Positions 1 through 8,472 of a stretch of 64,000 nucleotides of DNA are shown in pieces. How positions within the stretch are numbered: the stretch's first letter is position 1; every line of letters begins with the position of its first letter. The stretch covers positions 682,001-746,000 of the forward strand of contig CAWEKI010000006.1 in the NCBI GenBank assembly GCA_963809695.1. The letters run 5' to 3'. Under the pieces are notes generated by a model. The model worked only from the letters and a program-made list of their open reading frames with translations, ran no database searches and had not been told where the DNA came from. This DNA comes from JAGDMJ01 sp963809695 (lineage in GTDB: Bacteria; Bacteroidota; Ignavibacteria; UBA10030; UBA6906). Made by a program: the position numbers and the translations under genes.

Positions 1-306
1 CATCCAGACCGCTTTTGCCTTGACGGCAATGGCGGCCTCGATAATGTCGGACACGAATTCAGGCCGTCGGAAGATGTTGACGATGTCAATCGGTTCGGGA
101 ACGCTCTTCAGATCGGGATATGCCCGGACCCCCAGGGCGTGGGTGATCGCCGGATTGACAGGGATGATGGTGTAGCCCTCGCCCTGCATGTAACGTGAAA
201 CCCGGTGGCTGGTGCGTGCGGGCTTATCGGAGAGTCCGACGACAGCGATCGTGCGCGAGGCAGCAAACAGTTCCCGTACGTCCTGGTCCGTGTTGACAAA
301 GGTCAT
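1..306 (-). CDS. CoA-binding domain protein (YccU-like), 3' end outside window
   Basis: The 102 visible codons start at an ATG at 306 and run off the window edge with no stop. The product begins MTFVNTDQDVRELFAASRTI and continues with the Rossmann pattern IAVVGLSDKPARTSHRVS, then YTIIPVNPAI and PEPIDIVNIFRRPE. These are typical of the small CoA-binding (succinyl-CoA synthetase alpha-like) proteins of the YccU/CoA_binding_2 family, usually about 140 residues, so roughly the last quarter is missing. The family is thought to bind CoA or a nucleotide, but no reaction is established. It lies 13 bases after the rnc stop on the same strand and is probably the last or near-last gene of the fatty acid operon. 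Confidence 0.8.
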   Translation of the reverse strand, partial: MTFVNTDQDVRELFAASRTIAVVGLSDKPARTSHRVSRYMQGEGYTIIPVNPAITHALGVRAYPDLKSVPEPIDIVNIFRRPEFVSDIIEAAIAVKAKAVWM

Positions 307-319
307 CGCGTGCTCCCTG

Positions 320-1108
320 TCAGGATGAATGTCGCACAAGCTTTTCCAGGGCCTCACTGGCGGCAGCTTGCTCGGCGTCCTTCTTGTTCTTGCCGGTTCC
401 CCGCCCGTGGCGCACATTGTTCAACATGACATCCACGGTGAAGGTCCTGTCGTGATCGGGTCCTTCTTCCTTGACGATATGGTACCGGGGGGCGCCGATG
501 CCCTGTGATTGGGCATATTCCAGGAGCATGCTCTTGTAGTTTTCATCCGCCGTGACAACCGCCCCCTTCTTCATCGCGGTGAGGACCTGCTGCTCCACAA
601 ATTCGCGCGCCGGCTGGATGCCGCCGTCCAGGTAGATTGCCGCAATAATCGCTTCGAACGTGTCGGCCGTGATGGCGTCGTACCCTTTTCCGATGGACTG
701 CGCGGCGCTCGGGCTCATGAGGATAAAGTCGGACAGGTGGAGGGCCTTCGCGTACGCCGCAAGCGCCTTCCTGTTCACCAGGCGTGAGCGGATCTTCGTC
801 AGCTCGCCTTCTTCGGCCTGCGGGAATCTGTGGTACAGGTAGTCGGCTACAACGAGGTTCAGAATGGAGTCCCCGAGAAACTCCAGCCGCTCGTTCGAGC
901 GTGTTGTCTGGGGGAGGCGTTGCAGAAAGGAGCGATGCAGCAGGGCCTGAGCAAAGATGTCGCCGTTGCGGATGCGATACCCGAGCAGCCGCTGCAGGCG
1001 CCGCAGCTGGCTGTCCGGAAATGTATGCGCTGTCGTTTCGCTTTCCCCGGGCGTCCCCGCATGGCGACGGCGGAGAATGGCTCTCAGGAACTGTGGCGCC
1101 CAGGACAT
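320..1108 (-). CDS. rnc: Ribonuclease III
   Basis: This double-strand-specific endoribonuclease processes rRNA precursors and structured mRNAs in the cytoplasm. The 262-residue product has the family signature NERLEFLGDS at about residues 72-81, including the metal-binding E76 and D80. A C-terminal double-stranded RNA binding domain follows at about residues 186-258 (NYKSMLLEYAQSQG onward, with GTGKNKKDAEQAAA). An N-terminal extension of about 30 residues is longer than in the enterobacterial enzyme, as is common in Bacteroidota. It follows fabF by 26 bases. Placement of rnc behind acpP-fabF is a conserved arrangement in many bacteria, which supports both identity and operon membership. Confidence 0.95.
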   Translation of the reverse strand: MSWAPQFLRAILRRRHAGTPGESETTAHTFPDSQLRRLQRLLGYRIRNGDIFAQALLHRSFLQRLPQTTRSNERLEFLGDSILNLVVADYLYHRFPQAEEGELTKIRSRLVNRKALAAYAKALHLSDFILMSPSAAQSIGKGYDAITADTFEAIIAAIYLDGGIQPAREFVEQQVLTAMKKGAVVTADENYKSMLLEYAQSQGIGAPRYHIVKEEGPDHDRTFTVDVMLNNVRHGRGTGKNKKDAEQAAASEALEKLVRHSS

Positions 1109-1134
1109 ACTATACGTCTGTAGAAGTCAATGCA

Positions 1135-2385
1135 TCAGTCTCCGGTGTATTTCTTTACCAGGAGGGTTGCATTATGTCCTCCGAATCCGAACGTGTTGCT
1201 CATCGCACACTGCACTGGCCGCCGCACCGCAGTATTGGGCGTGTAGTCCAGGTCGCATGCCGGATCGGGGGTTTCGTAGTTGATAGTGGGGGGGATGATG
1301 CCGTGCACCAAAGAAAGAATTGCGATGATCGCCTCCACCGCCCCTGCCGCGCCCAGCAAATGGCCGGTCATCGACTTGGTGGAGCTGATGCCGATCCTCC
1401 GGGCGTGATCGCCGAAGGTCGTCTTGATCGCCCGTGTCTCGCTGATATCACCGAGGGGCGTGGATGTGCCATGCACGTTGATGTAATCCACCTGATCGGG
1501 AGTGATGCCTGCGTCGGTCAGGGCGCGGCGCATGGAGCGCACGGCGCCTTCTCCTCCCTCGGGCGGGGCAGTCATGTGGTATGCATCAGCCGTGAAGCCG
1601 ACGCCTGCCATCTCACAGTAGATACGTGCTCCCCGTTTTCGGGCGCTCTCCAGTTCTTCCAACACAAGCGTCCCTCCCCCCTCGCCCATGACGAAACCAT
1701 CACGGGTGAGATCGAAGGGGCGGCTGGCTTTTTCCGGAGCATCGTTGCGTGTGGAGAGTGCTCTCATGGCGTTGAACCCGCCCAGGCCCATCGGTGTGAT
1801 GGGCGCTTCCGACCCTCCGCAGACCATCGCGTCGGCATCGCCGTATTGGATCAGGCGGCACGCGTCGCCGATCGCATGCGACCCCGTGGCGCAGGCGGAG
1901 ACCGTCGCGTAGTTTGGCCCCTTGAACCCGTGCTTCATGGAAATCTGACCGGACGCAATATCAGGAATCAGCATCGGGATGAAGAACGGGCTGATCCGCC
2001 CCGGGCCTCCCTGGATATAGTTATTGAACTGCGTGTCGTAGGTCTTCATGCCGCCGATGCCCGACCCGTACACAACCCCGATACGGTCCGGATCAGAGTC
2101 CTTTGCAGAGAGTTTCGCGTCAGCGATTGCCAGATCCGCGGAAATGATCGCGAACTGCGCGAAGGGATCCATCCGTTGGGCCGATTTCCTGTCCAGATAG
2201 GTCACCGGGTTGAATCCCTTAAGCTCGCATGCAAAATGAGTATCGTAACCGGACGCATCGAAATAGGTGACCGGACCAGCTCCGCTCTTCCCTTCGATGA
2301 GATTCTTCCAGAACTCTTCGATACTCAGACCGATCGGGGTGAGGGCGCCAAGCCCCGTGACAACGACTCTACGAGTGCCGGTCAT
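1135..2385 (-). CDS. fabF: 3-oxoacyl-ACP synthase II
   Basis: FabF condenses malonyl-ACP with a growing acyl-ACP in type II fatty acid elongation in the cytosol. The 416-residue length matches the family. The catalytic triad is visible: the nucleophile C165 in VSACATGSHAIG, H305 in NVHGTSTPLGD and H342 in SSTKSMTGHLLGAAG, with K337 alongside. The GFGGHNATL glycine-rich end is also present. The start is an ATG three bases after the acpP stop, so the two genes are almost certainly cotranscribed and possibly coupled. rnc follows 26 bases on. Confidence 0.97.
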   Translation of the reverse strand: MTGTRRVVVTGLGALTPIGLSIEEFWKNLIEGKSGAGPVTYFDASGYDTHFACELKGFNPVTYLDRKSAQRMDPFAQFAIISADLAIADAKLSAKDSDPDRIGVVYGSGIGGMKTYDTQFNNYIQGGPGRISPFFIPMLIPDIASGQISMKHGFKGPNYATVSACATGSHAIGDACRLIQYGDADAMVCGGSEAPITPMGLGGFNAMRALSTRNDAPEKASRPFDLTRDGFVMGEGGGTLVLEELESARKRGARIYCEMAGVGFTADAYHMTAPPEGGEGAVRSMRRALTDAGITPDQVDYINVHGTSTPLGDISETRAIKTTFGDHARRIGISSTKSMTGHLLGAAGAVEAIIAILSLVHGIIPPTINYETPDPACDLDYTPNTAVRRPVQCAMSNTFGFGGHNATLLVKKYTGD

Positions 2386-2388
2386 AGG

Positions 2389-2625
2389 TTATGCGGTCTT
2401 GGATTTGATGTAGTTGATTGCATCGCCGACCGTCCCGATCTTCTCGGCGTCTTCGTCCGGAATCTGGAGGTTGAACGCTTTCTCGAATTCCATCACGAGC
2501 TCAACGGTGTCCAGTGAATCGGCACCCAGATCATTCGTGAATGACGCTTCGGGGGTGATCTGTCCGTCATCAACCCCAAGCTTGTTGACGATGATCTCTT
2601 TCACCTTTGTCTCGATATCTGCCAT
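2389..2625 (-). CDS. acpP: Acyl carrier protein
   Basis: This 78-residue acidic carrier holds fatty acyl intermediates on a phosphopantetheine arm attached to S37 in the motif LGADSLD. Helices II and III (SLDTVELVMEFEKAFNLQIP, DEDAEKIGTVGDAINYI) match the family closely. The frame opens 16 codons earlier, but the ATG at 2625 is preferred because it has a strong Shine-Dalgarno AGGAGGT at 2634-2640 and gives the normal N-terminus MADIETKVKEIIV. A 92-base gap separates it from fabG upstream, room for an internal promoter that would give the extra expression usually needed for ACP. Confidence 0.97.
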   Translation of the reverse strand: MADIETKVKEIIVNKLGVDDGQITPEASFTNDLGADSLDTVELVMEFEKAFNLQIPDEDAEKIGTVGDAINYIKSKTA

Positions 2626-2717
2626 GACGTTGACCTCCTGTGTAATTGTATTGATTGATGGTACGAAAAGCACACTTTCCTGAATATTACGAGATCCGAG
2701 CTATTTTGCAACAAGTT

Positions 2718-3461
2718 TTACATATACATGCCGCCGTTGACGGCAAGGACCTGTCCTGTAATGTACGAAGAATCGCCGCTGCAGAGAAAGAGGGCCGCTT
2801 TTGCGATATCTTCGGCTTCTCCCAGGCGGGTGAGCGGTATCATCTCGGCCAGCTTCTTTTTCGCCTCCTCATTCAGTTTTTCGGTCATTGCCGTGCGGAT
2901 AAATCCCGGCGCAATGGCGTTGACCTGGATATTGCGCGAGGCAAACTCCCGGGCGCAGGTCTTTGTGAGGGCAATCACCCCTCCCTTGGAGGCCGAGTAG
3001 TTCGCCTGACCGGCGTTGCCCATCTGCCCCACGACCGAGGCGATGTTGACGATTCTCCCGCTGCGTTGCCGGAGCATGGAGCGGGAAGCCGCCTTGGTGC
3101 AATTGAACACCCCCTTCAGGTTCACATTGATCACCGAATCCCACTCCTTCTCGGACATGCGGAGGATCAGGTTGTCGCGGGTGATCCCGGCGTTGTTCAC
3201 CAGAATGTCGATCCGGGAAAACTTATCCAGCGCTGCCTGCATCAGCCTGTCGCAATCCGCCATTGCCGACACATCGCCCGCACACGCCAGGGTGGCGACG
3301 CCATGGTTCGCCGCGATCTCGTCTGCCGTTTTCTGCGCCAGTTCTGCGTTGATATCCGACACCACGATCGTTGCCCCTTCGGCGGCGAAGGCTTCAGCGA
3401 TCGCCTGCCCGATTCCCTGAGCCCCGCCCGTGATGACCGCCACCTGGTCCTTGAGTCTCAT
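2718..3461 (-). CDS. fabG: 3-oxoacyl-ACP reductase
   Basis: FabG reduces 3-oxoacyl-ACP to 3-hydroxyacyl-ACP with NADPH. The 247-residue short-chain dehydrogenase has the cofactor motif TGGAQGIG at residues 11-18, the NNAG motif at 89-92, and the catalytic S142, Y155 and K159 in ASVVGQMGNAGQANYSASKG. The C-terminus VLAVNGGMYM is typical of FabG. It starts three bases after the stop of the Cys-cluster gene, so it is inside the fatty acid operon, whose neighbours settle FabG rather than another dehydrogenase. Confidence 0.95.
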   Translation of the reverse strand: MRLKDQVAVITGGAQGIGQAIAEAFAAEGATIVVSDINAELAQKTADEIAANHGVATLACAGDVSAMADCDRLMQAALDKFSRIDILVNNAGITRDNLILRMSEKEWDSVINVNLKGVFNCTKAASRSMLRQRSGRIVNIASVVGQMGNAGQANYSASKGGVIALTKTCAREFASRNIQVNAIAPGFIRTAMTEKLNEEAKKKLAEMIPLTRLGEAEDIAKAALFLCSGDSSYITGQVLAVNGGMYM

Positions 3462-3464
3462 GCG

Positions 3465-4085
3465 TCAAGCTCCTGTTGTGTGTGTGTTGACCGCCTGCTC
3501 CCTGGCCTGCAATACCGCATAATGCTCCTCCATCTCCCGGAATCCGTCCGGGCCGACGAGGTACGTCAACTCTTCCCTGCAACCTTCGAAGAGCGGCATC
3601 ACGAACACGTGTCCGATGGAGCAGCAGAATTGCTCGTCCTGGAGCATGTCATCGAAGCTCACGACCATCTTCGTCACCTCGATGGGATAAAGAACGCAGA
3701 AGAACGGCTTGAGTTCCCACTTGTGCATTCCCTCCTCCGCCGCCGCGACCTGAAGCGTGCACCGGCCAAACTTGTCGAGGAAAACGCACTTGCCGTTGAA
3801 CGCTTCCGTGCCGACGCAACGGCGAGACGGAAAATCATTGTCCTCACGTTCCCGTTGCTCGAACCAATGTGCCTCGTCGCGCGTCTGCGTGTCATCCATG
3901 TATCGCTTGATCATCTCCTTGTGGGAGAGAATCTTCTCGCGGTCAGCGATGTCGGCATACACGCCATCTTCGCAGCAGACGGACGAGCACTTGCACGGCC
4001 CCCCGTCGGCGGGGAATCCCTTCTCGAAGAGTTCGTGCGAAAATGTGTAGCCCTTGATGGTAAGGGCAGGACGATTCTCAGCCAC
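3465..4085 (-). CDS. Cysteine-cluster protein (YkgJ/DUF3109-like) inside the fab operon
   Basis: The 206-residue product has no signal peptide or membrane segment. It carries a dense set of cysteines: CKCSSVCCEDG at about residues 32-42, then RRCVGTEAFNGKCVFLDKFG with a further CTLQ, then FFCVLYP and QFCCSIGH. This resembles the zinc/iron-chelating cysteine-cluster proteins grouped as YkgJ/UPF0153 or DUF3109, for which no function is proven. It is tightly packed between fabD (6-base gap) and fabG (3-base gap), so it is cotranscribed with fatty acid synthesis genes. A link to metal or redox sensing in lipid synthesis is only inference. Confidence 0.7.
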   Translation of the reverse strand: MAENRPALTIKGYTFSHELFEKGFPADGGPCKCSSVCCEDGVYADIADREKILSHKEMIKRYMDDTQTRDEAHWFEQREREDNDFPSRRCVGTEAFNGKCVFLDKFGRCTLQVAAAEEGMHKWELKPFFCVLYPIEVTKMVVSFDDMLQDEQFCCSIGHVFVMPLFEGCREELTYLVGPDGFREMEEHYAVLQAREQAVNTHTTGA

Positions 4086-4091
4086 GGTGCC

Positions 4092-5006
4092 TCAATCCTT
4101 TTTGATGTCCCCGTATTTGTCCACGCCGCCGGTTTCCATGGCGGGGTCGATCCTTTTTACAAGTCCCTGCAGCACTTTGCCCGGCCCGATCTCCACAAAG
4201 CGGGCGGCGCCATCACGCACCATGTTCCGCACGGACTCTTCCCAGCGGACCGGACTGGAGAGCTGTTGATAGAGCAGCTTTCGGATCTCCGCGGCGCGCG
4301 TCACCGGTTCGGCGGTGACGTTCGTGTATACCGGGATCCGTGCGTCCCGAATGGCCGTCGTCTCCAGTGCAGCCCGGAGCCCTTCCTTTGCGCTCCCCAT
4401 GAGGGGAGAATGGAATGCGCCGCTGACAACGAGCTCCTTCGCCATTTTTGCCCCCCGCTGCTTCGCCAGCTCCATGGCTTTCCGCACGCCCTCCACGGAA
4501 CCGGAGATGACGATCTGGCCGGGGGAGTTGAAATTTGCCGGCTGCACAACGCCTGCCGCGCTTGCCTCGCGGCACATGTCGATCGTTGCCTCCGGCGTCA
4601 TCCCGATTACCGCAGCCATGGTGCCCGGCTCCAGCTCACCGGCCCGCTGCATCAACTCGCCCCGCAACCGGACGAGGCGCAGGCCATCTTCGAATGTCAG
4701 GGCGCCCGCGACCACAAGGGCGGAGTACTCGCCGAGGGAATGACCGGCGACCATGGCGGGGGCATCGTCCTGCCCGATGAGCCGCACGAGCACCATGCTG
4801 TGCAGAAAGATCGCCGGCTGCGTGTTCTGTGTCTGCCGGAGCTCCAGCTCAGGGCCATTGAAACAGATCGTGCTCAGCGGGAAGCCCAGCACGGCGTCCG
4901 CAGTGGCAAACGTCGCCTTTGCGTCGTCAGCTTCATGGAAGCAGTCGGCTCCCATGCCCACATATTGCGAACCCTGTCCGGGAAATATCCACGCAGTGGG
5001 TTTCAT
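4092..5006 (-). CDS. fabD: Malonyl-CoA:ACP transacylase
   Basis: FabD moves the malonyl group from CoA to ACP, supplying the extender unit for FabH and FabF. The 304-residue protein begins with WIFPGQGSQYVGMG and has the nucleophile S90 in VAGHSLGEYSA, a conserved arginine at about 115, and the catalytic H199 in VSGAFHSPLM. Length and motifs match the family throughout. It starts three bases after the fabH stop and is followed at six bases by the Cys-cluster gene. Confidence 0.96.
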   Translation of the reverse strand: MKPTAWIFPGQGSQYVGMGADCFHEADDAKATFATADAVLGFPLSTICFNGPELELRQTQNTQPAIFLHSMVLVRLIGQDDAPAMVAGHSLGEYSALVVAGALTFEDGLRLVRLRGELMQRAGELEPGTMAAVIGMTPEATIDMCREASAAGVVQPANFNSPGQIVISGSVEGVRKAMELAKQRGAKMAKELVVSGAFHSPLMGSAKEGLRAALETTAIRDARIPVYTNVTAEPVTRAAEIRKLLYQQLSSPVRWEESVRNMVRDGAARFVEIGPGKVLQGLVKRIDPAMETGGVDKYGDIKKD

Positions 5007-5009
5007 GCG

Positions 5010-6017
5010 TCAGGCAGGCCTCGCGTTCTCGGCGGTCCACCGGATCAGCACGGAACCCCAGGTGTAACCTGCTCCAAAACTGGCCAGCACAATTGTCTGT
5101 CCCTTCTTCAGCCTCCCGTTCTGCCACCACTCCGAGAGGCAGAGGGGAATCGTTGCGGCGGTCGTGTTGCCGTACCGGTCGATGTTGATCATGACCTTCG
5201 CTCGGTCGAGTCCCATCCGTTGCGCGGTGGCGTCGATGATGCGCAGGTTCGCCTGATGGGGGACAAGCCAGTCGACATCGCTGCCGGTGAGTTTGTTGCG
5301 CGCCATGATTTCCGCCGACACGTCCGCCATGCCGACGACGGCCACCTTAAACACCGATTTCCCGTCCTGATAGATGTAATGAAGCCGCTTGTCTACCGTC
5401 TCGTGGGATGCGGGCAGGGCGCTGCCGCCCGCCTTCATGTTCAAATACTTTTCTCCCGACCCATCGCAGCGGAGGATGGAGTCCAGGATGCCTTCGTCGG
5501 AATTGTTGGAGGGTTCGAGGAGGACGGCGGCCGCAGCGTCGCCGAAGAGAATACAGTTGTTCCTGTCGGTATAGTCGGTGATGGAGCTCATTTTGTCGGT
5601 CCCGACGATCGCGATCTTGGAGTACTGGCCCGACTCGATGAACTGGGCGCCGGACACCAACGCGAACAGGAAGCCGGAGCAGGCGGCTGAGAGGTCGAAG
5701 CCCCAGGCATTCCTGGCGCCGACCTGCTCCTGGATCAGGCAGGCCGTGGCAGGGAAGAACATATCCGGCGTGACAGTGGCAACGATGATCAACTCGAGCT
5801 CTTCGGCCTTCATACCCCGATTTTCAAGCAGCGCCGTAAGCGCCTTCGCACCCATATGGGCGCTCGCGCCGTCTTCACAGATGCGGCGCTCGATGATGCC
5901 GGTCCGCGTCCGGATCCATTCATCGGTGGTATTGACCATTTTCTCGAGGTCGGCATTCGTGAGGATCTTCTCCGGAACGTAGTGACCTACAGCGGTAATA
6001 GTTGCGCGTCTCTTCAA
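5010..6017 (-). CDS. fabH: 3-oxoacyl-ACP synthase III
   Basis: FabH starts fatty acid chains by condensing an acyl-CoA with malonyl-ACP. The 335-residue enzyme shows the triad C113 (LSAACSGFLFAL), H254 (VPHQANLRI) and N284 (RYGNTTAATIPL). It ends with the GAGYTWGSVLIRW motif of the thiolase superfamily. The start is a TTG at 6017 with GGAAAG nine bases upstream, and no ATG gives a better N-terminus. Whether the primer is acetyl-CoA or a branched acyl-CoA cannot be told from the sequence alone. It lies 15 bases after plsX. Confidence 0.96.
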   Translation of the reverse strand: MKRRATITAVGHYVPEKILTNADLEKMVNTTDEWIRTRTGIIERRICEDGASAHMGAKALTALLENRGMKAEELELIIVATVTPDMFFPATACLIQEQVGARNAWGFDLSAACSGFLFALVSGAQFIESGQYSKIAIVGTDKMSSITDYTDRNNCILFGDAAAAVLLEPSNNSDEGILDSILRCDGSGEKYLNMKAGGSALPASHETVDKRLHYIYQDGKSVFKVAVVGMADVSAEIMARNKLTGSDVDWLVPHQANLRIIDATAQRMGLDRAKVMINIDRYGNTTAATIPLCLSEWWQNGRLKKGQTIVLASFGAGYTWGSVLIRWTAENARPA

Positions 6018-6032
6018 AAGGGTGTTCTTTCC

Positions 6033-7073
6033 TTATTCGGGTAATTGTAACATGGCTTGTTCGATGCGGCGGTGGACCTGCCGCACGGCCGTTTCTTCCG
6101 CCCGGAAGATCATGTTCTTGATCGCCTTCGGTGTGGAACGGCCGTGGCCAATGATGGAGACTCCCTCGACGCCAAGCAGCGGAACGCCGCCATGCTCCTG
6201 GTAATCGAGTTCTTTCATGATGCCGCGCAGCGTTCCCCGTGCAAGAAGCGCGATGAGCTTCTGCCGGATGCTTCGCTCCGCAAGGTGTGTAACCTTCGCC
6301 TTGAAGAACGAGGGGATGCTTTCCCCGAACTTCAAGAGTACATTCCCGACAAACCCGTCGCACACAATCACATCGACCTCCCCCTTGAGGAGGTCGCGTC
6401 CCTCCACGTTCCCCGCAAAGTTGAGCGTGCTCCCCTTCAGGAGGTCAAATGCCTCCACGCTGGCCGCATTCCCTTTCGATTCTTCCTCCCCGATGTTCAG
6501 CAGGCCGATGCGCGGATTGGGCTTGCCGAGCATGGTGGAGACATAGATGGACCCCATCAGGGCGAACTCCAGCAGGTGTTTCGCCCGGCAGTCGACATTT
6601 GCCCCTGCGTCCACCAGCAGGCAGGGGGATTTTGCCGTCGGGATCAGCGCGCCGATCGTTGGTCTTCCGACTCGCTTCAGCCTCCCCAGGATCAGTGTCG
6701 ACGCCGTCATCACGGCGCCGGTGTTGCCCGCACTGACAAAGGCCTGGGCCCGGTGCTCCCGCTGGAGTGTCAAGCCGATGCCGATGGAGGAATTTCGTTT
6801 GGATTTCAACGCGGCGGTGGGGGAGTCATGCATTTCGATCACATCGTCCGCGTGCTGAACGGTATAGTGATCCCGCACCGCTTCGTCCTCTGCCAGGTCC
6901 CGGTTTTGTCCGATCTCGGCCAGGATCTTCTCCTGTTGGCCGACAAGAATGACTGAAAACCTCCCCCGGGCTTCGTGCAGTGCTTCGAACGCTCCCGTGA
7001 CAACAGAGGAGGGGGCAAAGTCACCCCCCATCGCGTCGACAGCTATGCATATGTGTGAGCTTTGGGGCGTCAA
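6033..7073 (-). CDS. plsX: Phosphate acyltransferase PlsX
   Basis: PlsX converts acyl-ACP to acyl-phosphate, the donor used by PlsY for phosphatidic acid synthesis. The 346-residue product has the N-terminal IAVDAMGGDFAP, the SAGNTGAVMTAS segment and the VCDGFVGNVLLKFGE motif of the family. The apparent start is a TTG at 7073, since there is no ATG immediately upstream of the conserved DAMGGD. The gene sits between rpmF and fabH, the usual order rpmF-plsX-fabH. Confidence 0.95.
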   Translation of the reverse strand: MTPQSSHICIAVDAMGGDFAPSSVVTGAFEALHEARGRFSVILVGQQEKILAEIGQNRDLAEDEAVRDHYTVQHADDVIEMHDSPTAALKSKRNSSIGIGLTLQREHRAQAFVSAGNTGAVMTASTLILGRLKRVGRPTIGALIPTAKSPCLLVDAGANVDCRAKHLLEFALMGSIYVSTMLGKPNPRIGLLNIGEEESKGNAASVEAFDLLKGSTLNFAGNVEGRDLLKGEVDVIVCDGFVGNVLLKFGESIPSFFKAKVTHLAERSIRQKLIALLARGTLRGIMKELDYQEHGGVPLLGVEGVSIIGHGRSTPKAIKNMIFRAEETAVRQVHRRIEQAMLQLPE

Positions 7074-7131
7074 GTGCGCGTGGAGCCGAAGAAGTTAGTC
7101 CGGGGTATCCTGAACGTGACCCGCGGGCGGT

Positions 7132-7314
7132 TTATGATCCCTTAGGAACTACAATCGAACGTCCATTGTAGTAACCGCAGTTAGGGCAGGCACGATGAGG
7201 GAGCTTCTGCGTGTGGCAATTCGGGCATTCCGCCGATGCCGCAGCAGTGGCCTTATAGTGAGTACGGCGTTTGCGGCCGCGTGTCTTGGAATGACGTCGT
7301 TTTGGATTTGGCAT
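7132..7314 (-). CDS. rpmF: 50S ribosomal protein L32
   Basis: L32 is a small zinc-ribbon protein of the large ribosomal subunit. The 60 residues begin MPNPKRRHSKTRGRKRRTHY and carry the zinc-binding pairs CPNCH and CPNCG. The frame extends upstream, but the ATG at 7314 gives exactly the conserved N-terminus. It is 19 bases downstream of the DUF177 gene and 58 bases upstream of plsX, the widely conserved DUF177-rpmF-plsX arrangement. Confidence 0.97.
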   Translation of the reverse strand: MPNPKRRHSKTRGRKRRTHYKATAAASAECPNCHTQKLPHRACPNCGYYNGRSIVVPKGS

Positions 7315-7333
7315 GCGCTCCGCGCTCCTTGCT

Positions 7334-7846
7334 CTATCGTGAATCTTGTGAATTCCGGTCTTGCAGTGCTCGCAACTTGTCCCACCGGGTGTCGACCTCG
7401 TCTGACCTGCAGTCACAGGGGCCTTCGTTCAGGTCCTTTCCGCAGTGTGGACAGAGCCCCAGGCATTCCTCCCGGCAGAGCAGCTTGAGAGGTACAGCAA
7501 TGAGAACGGTCTGTCGAACGTCCTCTGTAATGTCAATGATGGTGCTCCCCAGAGGGATCACCTGAACTTCAGCAGCATCGTACTGGCCGGCGTCCTCGTT
7601 ATCCCAGATGTAGTGCATCTGATATGCGGAATCCAGACGAGAAGCGAACGACGCGGTGCAACGGTCACAGCAAAAATCGGCAGCCGTGTGAATGGCTGCC
7701 TTCAGCGTAATCTGATTGGGGGTCTTATCGAGCACAACATCCGTGTGAACCTCCGAAAACCCCTCCCCCAGCCCGATTTCCGACGCCAAAACATCAAAAT
7801 GGAACTGATGAACCCCCTCGGACAGCCCTCCAACTTGAATCTTCAT
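7334..7846 (-). CDS. DUF177 (YceD) family protein
   Basis: The 170-residue protein carries the YceD/DUF177 pattern: CDRCTASF in the middle and, toward the end, CREECLGLCPHCGKDLNEGPC, a cysteine-rich segment probably binding zinc. In other bacteria this family affects 23S rRNA accumulation, and the gene almost always precedes rpmF, as here. It appears to be the first gene of the operon that runs to rnc. The upstream 291 bases hold no other gene but do contain a strong GC hairpin. Function beyond the family link is unproven. Confidence 0.9.
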   Translation of the reverse strand: MKIQVGGLSEGVHQFHFDVLASEIGLGEGFSEVHTDVVLDKTPNQITLKAAIHTAADFCCDRCTASFASRLDSAYQMHYIWDNEDAGQYDAAEVQVIPLGSTIIDITEDVRQTVLIAVPLKLLCREECLGLCPHCGKDLNEGPCDCRSDEVDTRWDKLRALQDRNSQDSR

Positions 7847-8056
7847 ACCTTAAACTACCTCTCTATCCCGTCCCCTGAGGAAAAACATACCAATATACGG
7901 ACAATACCGACCAGAGTCAAGACATACTCCTCCGGTGACGGGAGGCAGACTTCCGCCGGGGACCATGCGCGCACATGCTATTATGAGGAACGGGATTCCG
8001 GCGCAGGGGAGAAAAGGCCGGAGAAATGTCAACAAAGCAGACTCCAGGCACCACGA

Positions 8057-8089
8057 GCCTCGCCCCCCGCCGCCGGCGGGGGGCGAGGC
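8057..8089 (-). terminator. Perfect 16-bp GC hairpin, probable terminator
   Basis: Bases 8057-8072 and 8074-8089 are exact reverse complements, giving a 16-bp stem made almost only of G and C. It lies 49 bases downstream of the PUR-like gene stop on the minus strand and upstream of the DUF177 operon. No U-run follows, so it may act as a pause or transcript-end stabiliser rather than a classical intrinsic terminator. Confidence 0.55.
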
Positions 8090-8137
8090 AGGCCGCGGCT
8101 CATTGCCCGTCGACCTGCCTTATCGCCCGGGATCGGC

Positions 8138-8413
8138 TCAGGACTGAGGCTGGACAACCTCGGCATGCTCGAGGAGCTGGCTCTGGACATGCTCGACAGT
8201 CTCATCCAGAGCCTCTTTGAACTTCTGGAAGTCTTCCTTGTAGAGGAAGATCTTGTGCTTCTCGTACTCATCATCACCCACGCGCTTGCTTTCGGTGATG
8301 GTGATGTAGAAGTCCTTCTCGGACTTCGTTGCCTTGACATCGAAAAAATAGGTGCGCTTTCCGGCTCTCACGCGCTTCGTAAAAATCTCATCTTTGTAGC
8401 CGTTGTTGTCCAA
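8138..8413 (-). CDS. DUF3276 PUR-domain nucleic-acid-binding protein
   Basis: The product of about 91 residues has the conserved core TKRVRAGKRTYFFDVKATKS followed by FYITITESKRV and EKHKIFLYKEDFQKFKEAL. This is the Bacteroidota DUF3276 family, related to PUR-alpha-like single-stranded nucleic acid binders such as Borrelia BpuR. I place the start at the TTG at 8413: it has AAGGAGG eight bases upstream and yields MDNNGYKDEIF, close to the usual MENNG beginning. A GTG at 8419 is also in frame but too near the ribosome site. The family is almost confined to Bacteroidota and Spirochaetes, which supports the taxonomic reading. Confidence 0.88.
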   Translation of the reverse strand: MDNNGYKDEIFTKRVRAGKRTYFFDVKATKSEKDFYITITESKRVGDDEYEKHKIFLYKEDFQKFKEALDETVEHVQSQLLEHAEVVQPQS

Positions 8414-8472
8414 GTCCACACCCTCCTTCTTAATGATGTTGAGATTGATGGAACAGTGAGCACAGCATGATG

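Noticed and set aside
784..2517. 577-codon open frame on the plus strand
   Set aside because: Antisense to rnc and fabF, with no recognisable motif and compositionally odd protein.
2655..5690. 1011-codon open frame on the plus strand
   Set aside because: It runs antisense to acpP, fabG, the Cys-cluster gene, fabD and fabH. Those have clear motifs; the long opposite frame is a by-product of GC-rich codon use.
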